A stretch of 64,000 nt of DNA from Cyanophora paradoxa (Eukaryota > Glaucocystophyceae > Cyanophorales > Cyanophoraceae): positions 62,001 to 126,000 of the forward strand of contig QPMI01000078.1 in assembly GCA_004431415.1 (NCBI GenBank), given 5' to 3'. This document shows, piece after piece, positions 54,101 to 62,900 of the stretch. Made by a program: the position numbers and the translations under genes. Each line of letters opens with the position of its first letter. Positions within the stretch are counted from its first letter, which is position 1. The notes beneath the pieces were generated by a model. That model searched no databases. It was given only the letters and a program-made list of their open reading frames with translations, and was not told the origin of the DNA.

Positions 54101-54548
54101 CCGCGGATCCTGCCGCAGCGCCTCGGCCACCGTCTCCGAGAGCACAGCGGAGAAGCCGTCCCGCTCCGGGCCAAACGCTTGCGACCAGAAGCTCGATATG
54201 CTCGCCGTCAGCGCCGGCGCGGCCCGCGCAGGCGCGTCCGCAGATGTCACGTGCACCGCGGCCGCCCGCGCAGCCACCGTCTGCCGCACGGAGCGGACCG
54301 CCTGCCGGGCCCCCGCCTCTCCGAGCTTGCTCTTCAACACCTGCGCACAACTGCTAAGCGCTAGAGCACCGTTGGAGCGCCAGCAGCGCTCGCACGACGA
54401 CGTAGGTCGCGGTAGGCTCGGCATTTGATCCCGTGCTGGCGCTCTCCTCCGGCGGAGACGCTGCTGATGCAAGCGCAAGACTCGCCAGCAATACCGCTAG
54501 CACGGCCAGAGCCTTGCGACCGCGCAATCTGCCTGCTGTGCGCTGCAT
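48148..54548 (-). CDS. Transmembrane subtilisin-like protease (peptidase S8) with EGF-like and beta-sandwich repeats
   Basis: Signal peptide (KALAVLAVLLASLALASAA, from 54,548), then an inhibitor-like prodomain (VLKSKLGEAGARQAV; DGFSAVLSETVAEALR). The catalytic domain has RVDQRFNDLDGVYYYNQTGC, DTGINVDHAEFGG (Asp), GDCDGHG + THV (His, completed by a 9-nt microexon), STRVFGCDGSGSDSGIIDAI, VVSMSLGGEYSLALNDAI, LVAVVAAGNEDVDAV (oxyanion Asn), SPASARTAITVGAT, NWGPCVDVMAPGTD, WVGSSIATKVLSGTSMATP (Ser). Downstream: an EGF-like module (CTYGGCGQCVNGACNAW), a Kre9-like beta domain (GAVWAAGAPASVAWES), several pre-peptidase-C-terminal-like repeats (YDSTLALYDRCP; EFDTVMYLYEA; LRPGVTYWLVVEGWVG), a VVVGDSPESFDAAGFGAALA module, a helix (AFVLVAAAVAAFLVLRRRR) and a Tyr/Pro-rich tail. 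Likely a surface or endomembrane protease. The 3' end frame near 48,420 is uncertain. Confidence 0.92.
49448..49479. repeat. Poly-G (coding-strand poly-C) tract in a subtilase intron
   Basis: An interrupted run ending in about 30 G on the + strand, inside an intron of the minus-strand gene. A second tract of about 24 G lies at 50,507-50,530 in another intron of the same gene. Confidence 0.9.
52811..52878. repeat. 35-bp tandem duplication in the subtilase coding region
   Basis: CGTCGCTGCCGGTGGCGCCC (33 bases in all) is repeated with a period of 35 bp, at 52,811 and 52,846. Thirty-five is not a multiple of three, yet the two copies link the AITVGAT frame to the NWGPCVD frame of the protease. 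Confidence 0.85.
52892..53059. repeat. 19-bp direct repeats flanking a 130-bp insertion in an intron
   Basis: CGGCGACGTGAGGCACTGG occurs perfectly at 52,892-52,910 and 53,041-53,059. The 130 bp between them are AT-richer than the host gene and contain a transposase-like fragment. The arrangement looks like a target duplication around an insert. Confidence 0.9.
52935..53024 (+). pseudogene. Fragment of an IS1380-type (DDE group 1) transposase inside an intron
   Basis: Thirty codons on the strand opposite to the host gene read KEGISNDGGLLLLREADKRL followed by GLTNELAKKA. The S-D-G-G-x-L-L-L-R-E-x-D-x-R-L-G-L-T pattern is the N-terminal signature of bacterial IS1380-family transposases. The codons are AT-rich (ATT, AGT, TTG, TTA, CTA, AAA), unlike the surrounding genome, suggesting a low-GC bacterial source. 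It has no start or stop and cannot act alone. The family call is from memory of the motif. Confidence 0.75.
53593..53601 (-). other. 9-nt microexon completing the catalytic-His motif of the subtilase
   Basis: On the minus strand GACGCACGT is flanked by GCCCGCAG upstream and GTGAGCGG downstream. Joining GGCCACGG + GACGCACGT + GGCGGGG gives D-G-H-G-T-H-V-A-G, the required subtilase sequence, in frame. Without it the family motif is broken. Confidence 0.85.
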
Positions 54549-54904
54549 TTCACTGCTCGGAGCTCACACGAGCTTAGCTGCTGCGGCTGGTTGTGCATGC
54601 GCTACAGATCGTGAGCTTCTGCATGCTTTTGCCGCTCCGCAAGCTGATCTGCACGCGTTCCTCGCTGAACACTACGTGTTGGTTCATTGAAAATTTCGGA
54701 CCGGCTGGCGCTTACACGTGCAGGGGGGCGGGCCAGACAAAAGCGGCAGTTGTCTGGACCCTGCAGCTTGCTCTTCGGCGCCGCTGGAGCGCTGGAGCAG
54801 CGCCAGAGCTGCTCGTTGGGGGGTACGGGACCGGCCCAGGGGTAGTGTCAGTTCGCCGAGGCCCAGCCCGGAAGTTCGCATCTCGCAACCCCAACACATA
54901 CAGA
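54549..54904. promoter_or_regulatory. Divergent promoter region (subtilase / TCTP)
   Basis: 356 bp between divergent start codons. It has GGGGGGTACGGGACC at 54,819-54,833 and no recognisable TATA box. It must drive the usually strong TCTP gene. Confidence 0.45.
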
Positions 54905-55781
54905 ATGAAGCGTGCGTTGCTCATGTGCCCTCCGCGGGCGTGGGGCAGTCGGGGATGCCCCCGCCACTCGCCAACGCGTTCTCACTGTTCCGCTCGCCGG
55001 CCCCTCGCGCAGTGTTCATTGATGTCTTCGCCGGTGCGTTCCCGTTCTGCTTAGCCACGCAATGACCCCTGACCGCTCGGCAGGCGACGAGCTCATCTCG
55101 GACGCCTACAACTGCGAGATCCCGGAGGGCTATGAGAACGTCATCTGGTATGTGAAGGGCAAGGTGAGAAGCTGCTTTCGCGCCGGGTCCCGTGCAGGTC
55201 TCACGCAAAGCGGGGGAGCGCAGAAGATCACCAAGACCATTGGCGAGATCAACATCGGTGGCAACCCGTCGGCCGGCGGCGGCGAGGGCGGCGAGGAGGA
55301 TGGCGATGAGGGCGTGGCGGATGAGGCCCAGCAGGTCATCGACATCGTCGATGCCTTCAAGCTCCAGGTTCGCGATGATCGCTCTTGGGGTTGGAGCACC
55401 GCGGGATCTGCTTCCTCTAACGCCCGCATCGCAGGAGTTCGCTCAGGACAAGAAGAGCTTCACCGCATGGCTTAAGGGCTTCAGCAAGAAGACCCTCGAG
55501 CACCTGAAGGACAGGAAGCCCGACCGCGTGGAGGCCTTCCAGAAGGGCATCCAGGCGTGGGCGAAGGACGCGCTCAAGAACTTCGACAACTTTGTCAACT
55601 TGTGAGGCCCTCCGCGCGCCCCGCGCAGCAGATCCCCGTGCTGAATCTCGCCCCGCGCAGCTACTACGGCGAGTCGATGAACATCGATGAGGGCATCCTC
55701 GTCCCGATGTTCTACAAGGACGGCGAGGTCGACCCGATCTTCATCTACTTCCCCGACGCCATGCGCGCGGAGAAGTGCTAA
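54905..55781 (+). CDS. TPT1: Translationally controlled tumour protein homologue (TCTP)
   Basis: Exon 1 is only ATG AAG C; splicing gives MKLFIDVFAGDELISDAYNC, then EIPEGYENVIWYVKGK + KITKTIGEINIGGNPSA, an acidic loop (GEEDGDEGVADEAQQVIDIV), DAFKLQ + EFAQDKKSFTAWLKGFSKKT, ERLEHLKDRKPDRV-type helices (actual sequence LEHLKDRKPDRVEAFQKGIQ), KNFDNF and finally YYGESMNIDEGILVPMFYKD, ending PDAMRAEKC. The I-G-G-N-x-S-A signature, the helical hairpin and the invariant C-terminal E-K-C are those of TCTP, a small cytosolic beta-tent protein tied to translation, growth control and TORC1 signalling. Introns start GTGCGTTGC, GTGCGTTCC and GTGAGAAG and end in CAG. Length is close to the usual 170 residues. 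Stop at 55779-55781. Confidence 0.97.
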
Positions 55782-56228
55782 ACGCACCCGCATCCTTCCT
55801 TCTCCATCTCCACCCTTCGGCTCCTCATAGGTTATTTCTTTTAGAAACTCGAAAACGGTTAAAAATGGAAAACAATCGTCGCCCCAAATCGTCTGCCCGC
55901 GCGGGTCTCGGGATGTGTGGTGCCAGTGCTGGGCTCCTGCTGGGCTCCTGCTGAGCAAGCCACAATGGGGGGTGGCAAGCGCGGAGTCATGCAAACGGGC
56001 ATGCGCACTCTCGTTAATTGCTCTAAGCCAAGGCGCATCGATATCGCTTGCCCGGTCTGCGCATTTGAGACAACAGTCCCCCCCCCCTCCGCAGTCAATT
56101 AGACGGGCCAGCGTGCGCTGCGAGCGCGCCGCGACAGCAGCAGTTCAGCTGCCGGCGGCTTTTTGAAACACTAGATCGAGCTGCAGCAGCGGCGGCGCAA
56201 TCGGTTTCGCCAGCCGCGTCGTGTCGCC
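55782..56228 (+). other. Intergenic region (TCTP 3' UTR and LRR promoter)
   Basis: 447 bp between two same-strand genes. TGGGCTCCTGC is tandemly doubled at 55,931. No gene is seen. Confidence 0.45.
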
Positions 56229-58164
56229 ATGGGCAGCTGGGACCCCGACGCGCGCGCGCTCGATCTGAGCGGTGTGCAGCTGCGCTGCTGGCCGGAGGAC
56301 GAGCTCCAGCGGGTGGGCCACGGCGCCGTCCGGGCGCTCATCCTCGACGGGAACCCGGCGCTGGGCGCCGTGCCGTCCACCATCGCTCGCCTCGCATCCC
56401 TCGAGCGCCTCAGCGTCCATAACAACGAAGCGCGGCGTGGCGGCGCGGGCGGCGAGGGCGAAAAAGCGCCGGCGCCGCTGCGCGTCGCCCCCGAGCTGGG
56501 CGGCCTGCGCTGCCTGACGGAGCTCGACCTGCGCGGGAACGGGCTGCCGGAGGCGCCGCCGCTCTCCGGCCTGTGCGCCCTCGCGGTGCTCGACCTCAGC
56601 CACAACCGCCTCGCGGCGCTTCCCGAGGCGCTCTTCGAATTCGCCGGCGAGGGCGGCGGCGGCGGCGGCGGGCTCCCAGCGTTGCGCGCCCTGCGCGTGT
56701 GCGGGAACGCCCTCGCGGCCCTCCCCGAGAGCCTCGCGCGCTGCGCCGCCCTCGAGGAGCTCGCCGCCAGGTCCGCGGCCCGCGCCCGCGGCCCGCCGGC
56801 TTCGGTTGTGGCTGACGAGCACGCCGCGCGCTCGCCCGCAGCGACAACCGGCTGGCCGCCCTCCCGGCAAGCCTCGGATCGCTGCGCGCCCTGCGCCGCC
56901 TCCTCGTGGACGGGAACCGCCTCGAGTCGCTTCCGGCCGCCCTGGGCAGCCTCCCCGACCTCGCCCCGGCCGGGCTCGCCGCCCACGGCAATCCCCTCTC
57001 GGGCCTGCCCGAGCCCCTCCGCTCGCTTCCCCCCGGCGGGCCCCTCGAGAGCGCCCTGCTGATCCACGCCCGCTGCCTCGCCGCGGCCGCTGAGGCGCCG
57101 ACTTCGCCGGCTCCGGCGCCGGCCGAGGCGCCCTTCGAGGCCCTGCTGGGGTTCCTGTCGGCGGGGGACCCCCTCCCGCGCCCCGAAGCCGTCGAGCACG
57201 CCTGCATCTTCGTCAGCGGCAACTGGTGTACGCCCCCCGCCGCCCTCCCCCCCCCCCCCCCCCCCCCCCCCCCCGCGCCTCGCCTCGGACTCAGACTCGG
57301 ACTCAGACGACCCGCTCAAGGTCCCGCGCATCGCGGAGCTCGCCGCCGCCTACGCGCCCGCCCTCCGCGCCGTCTTCCTCGCCGGCGGTCCAGGCCCCTT
57401 AGCTTCCTGTCCTCTTGGCTTAGCACCCTTTCCTTTCCTTAGCAGCTATTTGGCACTGGGTATATTGGGATCTTGAATTATTCCGCGATCCACGTACTGG
57501 TGAACCAGCATTAGATTTACCTAAAATGTTTGGTATCCATTAGCTTCGATTCATTTCCTTTGCTTAGCGTCCTTTCCTTTCCTTAGCCGCGGGCGCAGGG
57601 ATCGGGCGGCTGACGTGCGCGGCGGCGCGGCGGGCCGGGGGCGAGGCCGTCGAGCTCCTGGCCCGCCTCCGCGCCGCCGCCGCCCTGCCCCCCGCCGTAC
57701 CCGTCCAGTGCGCACGGCCGCGCCCCTCTCGCCCCGTACCCCTCAATCGAACCTGATGAGAGCGTACCCAGGACCTACCTCGACGGCCTCCAGACGGGCG
57801 ACAACTGCGACTGGCTGCTCCGCACCCTCGCCGCCCGCCCCGAGGAGCGCTGGTGCGGCCTGTACCTGTACCCCCGACCTCCGTCCCCCCGACCGCCCCC
57901 CAGGACGGTGCTGGTGGTGGAGGAGCCGTTGCTCGTGCGGCGGGTGCGGGCCACCCTCGCCGGCCGCCTCGCCGCCGGGCCAGCCCCGGGCCGCTTCCTC
58001 GGTGCCTCGTACCCCCGGAGATCCCGCTACCCAACCCCCTCCCCCTCTGACCTTCGGGCGGGCGTGCAGACGTGCGGGTGGTGGCCTCGCGGGGGCCCGA
58101 GGGCCCCGCGGCGCTCGCGGCCGTCCACGCCGGCAGCGCCGCCCTCGCCTCCCACATGGCCCGT

Positions 58165-58201
<37 letters not shown>

Positions 58202-58623
58202 TCTCTTTCCTTTCTTCCCTTTCTGACGGGCCCCGCAGGTGCACGGGGAGTGGGAGCGCCTCGACAACTACAGCGCCGGGCCCCACGTGCGCCGCCCCGA
58301 AGCCTGTACCCCCCCCTTCGCCCCCCCCGGATCGAGCCGCCGGGGCCGCAGGTGGAGCCGCACCTATTCTCGCGGGGGCGGCCTTCGGCGGGCCGGCGGC
58401 GGAGGCGGCCGCGGCGGAGGCGGCGCGCCGCGTGCGGGCCTCCTACGACCCCGCGGTGCGCGCGCGCCGCGCCGCCGCGCCGGAACCCGGGACCGCCTTA
58501 CGACGCCGCCCGGCGGTCCGGTCCGCGGGGGGGGCGCAGGAGGCGCAGGCGGCCCTCGCGGGGCTCCTCGACGGGCGCATCGAGATCGGCACCCCCGGCC
58601 CGGGCCCGGGCCCGGGCCCGTGA
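56229..58623 (+). CDS. LRR protein with unrecognised C-terminal domain
   Basis: ATG at 56229 ([20 protein letters not shown]) opens a series of leucine-rich repeats: [130 protein letters not shown]. After [10 protein letters not shown] come introns starting GTGTACGCC with C-runs, then [27 protein letters not shown] + [100 protein letters not shown] and a Gly/Pro end in tandem-repeat DNA. The C-terminal half is not a domain I know. Intron joins beyond 57,230 are approximate. One intron contains captured plastid DNA. Confidence 0.7.
57250..57274 (+). repeat. Poly-C tract in an LRR-gene intron
   Basis: About 25 C in a row just downstream of the donor region GTGTACGCCCC. A second tract of about 31 C lies at about 58,167-58,197 in a later intron of the same gene. 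Confidence 0.9.
57418..57587. repeat. 26-bp near-identical direct repeats flanking the plastid-derived insert
   Basis: GCTTAGCACCCTTTCCTTTC... at 57,418-57,443 and GCTTAGCGTCCTTTCCTTTC... at 57,562-57,587 match in 24 of 26 positions. They bound 118 bp of AT-rich DNA, including the psbB piece. The repeats are pyrimidine-rich, like the host intron's 3' end. Confidence 0.88.
57448..57540 (+). pseudogene. psbB: Nuclear-integrated fragment of plastid psbB (CP47)
   Basis: Thirty-one codons read [20 protein letters not shown] followed by [11 protein letters not shown], then a stop by divergence. This matches the photosystem II CP47 protein around its conserved H-W-V-Y-W-D-L...R-T-G-x-P-x-L-D-L-P-K-x-F-G-I-H segment. 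The codon use (TTA, GAT, CCA, CGT) is that of an AT-rich plastid genome. The piece lies within a spliced intron of the LRR gene, so it is a NUPT with no coding role. The reading frame is intact across all 31 codons, which suggests recent capture. Confidence 0.9.
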
Positions 58624-58804
58624 CCCCCCGAGCCGAAGTCCCCTGTGGCGCTGGGGCGGGCGGCGGGCCACGGCCCGGGCCCGGGCCCGTGACCCCCCCG
58701 AGCCGTCCCCTCCCGCCTCTTTTGCTTTCGAAGTCCCCTGTGGGGCTGGGGCGGGCGGACCGGGCCACGGGGCGGGCCCGGGCCCGTGACCCCCCCGAGC
58801 CGTC
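58609..58804. repeat. Tandem duplication at the 3' end of the LRR gene
   Basis: CCCGGGCCCGTGACCCCCC followed by CGAGCCG occurs three times (about 58,610, 58,678, 58,780) and AGTCCCCTGTGG(C/G)GCTGGGG twice (58,638 and 58,732). The first copy contains the putative stop codon of the LRR gene. Confidence 0.8.
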
Positions 58805-59944
58805 CCCTCCTCCTTTTCTGGTGGGGCGGGCGGGCTGCCCCGGCCCGGCCCGCGAGAGAACGGCTTCCGCGTTCTTCCCGAGTCTAGCCCTCATTTTGGC
58901 TTCAGCTTGATTTTCGAGCCGGCGCCTTCAATTTATTTCAATCGCGAGACTCAAACTTCTAAGCCTTCAATTTTGCAATGCCCCTTTTGGAATTTCTAGG
59001 CCTTCAATTTTCCAATGCTCTTTAAGGCTGAGGTCTGGAGGAGCTCTGAGGCTCACTCGTAAACGTCCTTCCCTTCCCCTCCAACCGGGGCCCCGAGGCT
59101 CCGAGGCTTTACATCTAGTCGTGCATTCGCTACGTGGAATATTCTGGGCCCTCCCCCGGTCCCCTCTTGAGCTTGTCGGGGGGGGCCTCCGTTCTTTTGG
59201 GGCTCAGATATCCATGCCCCCGTCGTCCTCGCCGGCCCGCAGCCTTCGGGCGGTGCGAGCCCCGCCCGCCCCGCCCTCCGCGCCGCGAGCCCCGCCCGCC
59301 CCGCCCTCCGCCTAATATTAATCGGATTCGAAATCGAATTTCCTCCCCTAAATCGAATTTCCTCCCCCACGATCGACGCGCTCCCCTCGATCGAGTTCAT
59401 GCACCGCGTGGCACATGCATGATCTCGCCATGATGCCCCGTCTTCCTCGCCGGCCCGCAGCCGCCGGGCGGTGCGAGCCCCGCGCGCTCCGCCCTCCGCG
59501 CCGTCTTCCTCAGGCCTAAGCCTAATATTAATTGGATTCGAAATCGAATTTCCTCCCCTATATAGCTTTCTTAGACCTCCCCTAAGATCACCCCTCGATC
59601 GCGAGGCCTCTCTTCTCTAATTGTTGCGGCGCGCAGCGATCGAATTCGGGCCACTTTTGCAACGACGCCGGCGTAGAGTTAAATCGCCGGCTCATCGTCC
59701 GGGCGTCTCCGGCCGCAAGAGGCGCGCTCACGAGCAACGGACGCGATCCGCGCGGTCTTCTTCATCGCGCAGGATCATCGGGGAGAAGCTCGAGGTGCGA
59801 ATCGGCGAATCGAAAGCCGACGCGTGTTCGCGTGGAGAGACGGCGAGCACTCACGCTGGGTGATGCGCGGCGCAGGAAGCAAGGCCTTCGTGGGCCGTCG
59901 CATGAAAATCGCGAATTCGAATACGAGCTCGTGCTTGAATTCAA
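58624..59944. other. Repeat-rich intergenic region
   Basis: 1.3 kb without a supported gene. It holds the GC-rich tandem copies just after the LRR gene, an AT-rich part with CCTTCAATTTTGCAATGC and CCTTCAATTTTCCAATGC 36-37 bp apart (about 58,965-59,025), and two diverged copies of a segment of about 120 bp (59,218-59,370 and 59,432-59,562) sharing CCTCGCCGGCCCGCAGCC and GGATTCGAAATCGAATTTCC. The TPR gene promoter must be in its last part. Confidence 0.6.
59218..59562. repeat. Two diverged copies of a 120-150-bp segment
   Basis: Copy 1 (59,218-59,370) and copy 2 (59,432-59,562) share a GC-rich part (CCTCGCCGGCCCGCAGCC, CGGGCGGTGCGAGCCCCGC) and an AT-rich part (CCTAATATTAAT, GATTCGAAATCGAATTTCC). 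Copy 1 has extra internal doublings. Confidence 0.85.
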
Positions 59945-62900
59945 ATGTCGGGATTCGACTTTATGCAATTCAACCCGGAGGCGATTCGGGATGCCCTTCA
60001 GCGCGCGAATTCGCTTGCAAAAGCAGGCGGTGCCGTGGCAGCGGAGGAGATCTCCAGAGTGTTGCTTGAAGCCTTTGCGGGGAAAGCGGTGCGCGATGCA
60101 GTTCGAAGCAACAAATCCTCATATAATTACAATTGCAAGTTTTGCACTGGCGCTCGCTTATTTCGGATTTGCATCTGCGCAGACCGGTACCGCCCCCGGA
60201 CAAGGAGCGGCCGCGGGGTCGACATGCCTATGTACAGCATGCGCAGCTGCAGCTGCGCAAACAGATTCACAGGCGCTTGTGTGCGCTGTCTTCGTCGAAG
60301 TTCCGCCGTTGCTCCATGTCTTGCTCGACGAGCGTCAGCGGGGCCTCGTTCTGTCTGCGACGATTCATCTTGCGTACCTTCGTGAAGGTTTCCTCTGTAC
60401 GTGTTCGAGCTCCAGCGTCTGCGACGGGTGCAAGGAGCTCGTCTTTGCCCTTCATCGCTTCGCGCTGCGCATGCCTCCTGCGATCAAGTCTTCCACAGCG
60501 GCGCTCCACAAGCACGCCACGGGCGTCCAGGTCCGGCTGCAGACCTGGCTGCAGATCTGGCTGTACATGTCGCCGACCGCCTCGCGCAGGATTTCCTGGA
60601 AACGCTCGTGCGGACTCGCGGGCGGCGTCACGCCTTGAGCGCCGCCTGTGGGGTCCACCGTTCCTATCTTCACTTCAAGCTCGACGACCTCGATGCTGCC
60701 ATCGCGGCCCACGAGGTGCCTCGACGCCGCGCCCGGCCCATCTCTGCCTCGCGCTCACGGCGTACGTACGCGTGCTCCGCGTTGGTATGCGCAGCCGGCG
60801 CTCGCGCTGTACGCGGAGGACGCGCGGCTGCGGGCGGCGACCGAGCCCGGCGCCCTCGGGGAGCACGCGGGGATCCTCGGCTCGGTCTACCATCGCAGGA
60901 ACGACTTCGCATCTGCCAAGCGAGCTTTCCTCGTACGTCCATACACATACGCTGCAGCTGCGCTCCCACACTTTGCCTTGCCACGAGCTCTTCATTTTTT
61001 AGCTTTGGTCTGGATCTTATCTAAGCATTTTTAAGTATTCGTCCTTATCTAATTTTCGGATCCTACTTTGCGCGCAGTGGGCGCTCTCGTTCCGGCAGGA
61101 GAGTCTGGGGCCCCTGCACGTGTTGACGACCGCGACGGAGTACAGTCTGGGCGTTTGCGCACATGAGATTGGGGATTCCGAGGGCGCCGAGGCCTATTTC
61201 GAGGTGTGCCTCGCGCTGCCCGCTGCGCATGAATATGCGAGACTGACCTTCCGCCGGCGCCGGCGCCCTCGCCCTGCAGTCCGCCTTCGTGCACGAGCGG
61301 GAGGCCGGTTGCGAGGCGCGGATCGCGGGGCTTTGCTGCGACATGCCCTTCGTCCCGGCTCTTAACGCTCTGTCCAAGCAACACTTCGAAGCGGGGCGCC
61401 TCCAGCGCGCCATCGACCTCCAGCAGGTGCCGGCGCCGGCATCGTTTTTGCCCGGCGGCCCCGCCCCCCGCCCCTGCCCCCCTGCCCGGGCCTGACACGC
61501 TTGCAGATGGCCTTATTGATTGCGGAGCGCGTGTGCGACAACTGCTTCGAGCGCGGAGACCTCGAGGACGCCGTTGACGCCATTGTTAAGCTCAAGGCCA
61601 TTGCGGGCGACCGCCTTGGTGCTGAGGCCGCTGCAAAGGTGCTCCCGCCGCTCCGGGTCCGGATCTGCCCTCTAGATCTGTACCACCCGCGACCGCGGCC
61701 GACTCTCCCCGGCCCTTGTCGTCCCTCACGCCTCGCATCCCTCCCCGCCGTCTCTGATCGATTTCCGGATTCGCCCCATGTGCCACCCCTCGCGTTATCG
61801 CTGCCTGACGGACCCCGGTTCGCAGCGGCTCCTGTCGGAGACCGAGCGGCGCCTGGGCCCGCCGCACCGCCGCGTCGGCAACGCCCTCAGGCTCCTTGTT
61901 CGTTTCTACATCAACTCTGATCAGCCCGAGATCGCCGAGCCTTATGAACGCGTACGCTTCATGCCCGCCCTTTAATGTGCCCTAGGCCTTTCATCGTAAA
62001 TTTTAATTTACAATCGGTCCACCGCTTATGTTTTCTGTCCCTGCCTTTCCATTCTCTCTCTCTCTCTCTTTCACTCTGCCTTTCCACGCTCACCGGTTGT
62101 TTCTCCGCAGCGTGCGTGGGAGAACTATGAGGCGACCTTGCAGTCGGCCGATGGCCGGCAGATCCGGGATCTTTTCCAGGAGGCATTGCGGTCGGGCTTC
62201 GCGGATCCACGTGTCGCAGGATTCAACCCGCTGCTGGGGGAGCACTTGGCTACTCTTTGGACCGTCTACAAGAAGGCCCCGCACTACCGCAAACTCCCCA
62301 AAACCTTTTTCAAGGCGCGCCAAGTTGCTGGGCGTGCCCTCGCGAGGCTGAGGTCGCCTCCCGATCGCAGGCAATCCTGGACTGGACACGGGCGAACAAG
62401 AATCCGCCGCCCGGCGTGCTGATCGCGGACGTGGTTGCGCCTTCGAAATTCTGAACTTGAACTCTCTCGTCGCCGATTAAAAATTATATTGCGGTTCACC
62501 GCCCGGCAGATTCGCGCTCTCCGCACACGCGAGCGCGAGGAGCTGGAGGAGCAGAAGCTCACGCAGGAGCGGGAGGAGCGGGAGCGGGAGGAGGAGCGGA
62601 AGCGGGCGGAGGAGGAGGCGCGGCAGCGAACGGAGGCGGAGCGAAAGCGGGTAGAGGAGGAGCAGAAGATTGAGAAATTGGAAGAGCAGAAGCGGGAGCG
62701 AGAAGCAGCCAAGCGCGCCCGTTGCCGGTAAGAACCAAGCTGCAGGCAGAAATTGAATGCCTGGTGCGCTCTTAGATCTGAATCACGCACCACGATCGCC
62801 AGCAAACTGGAGGAGCGCAAGCGGGAGCGGGAGGAGCGGCGGCGGGCGGAGGAGGAGCGCGAGCGGGCGCGGGAGGAGGCCGAGCGCGCCGAGCGCGCCG

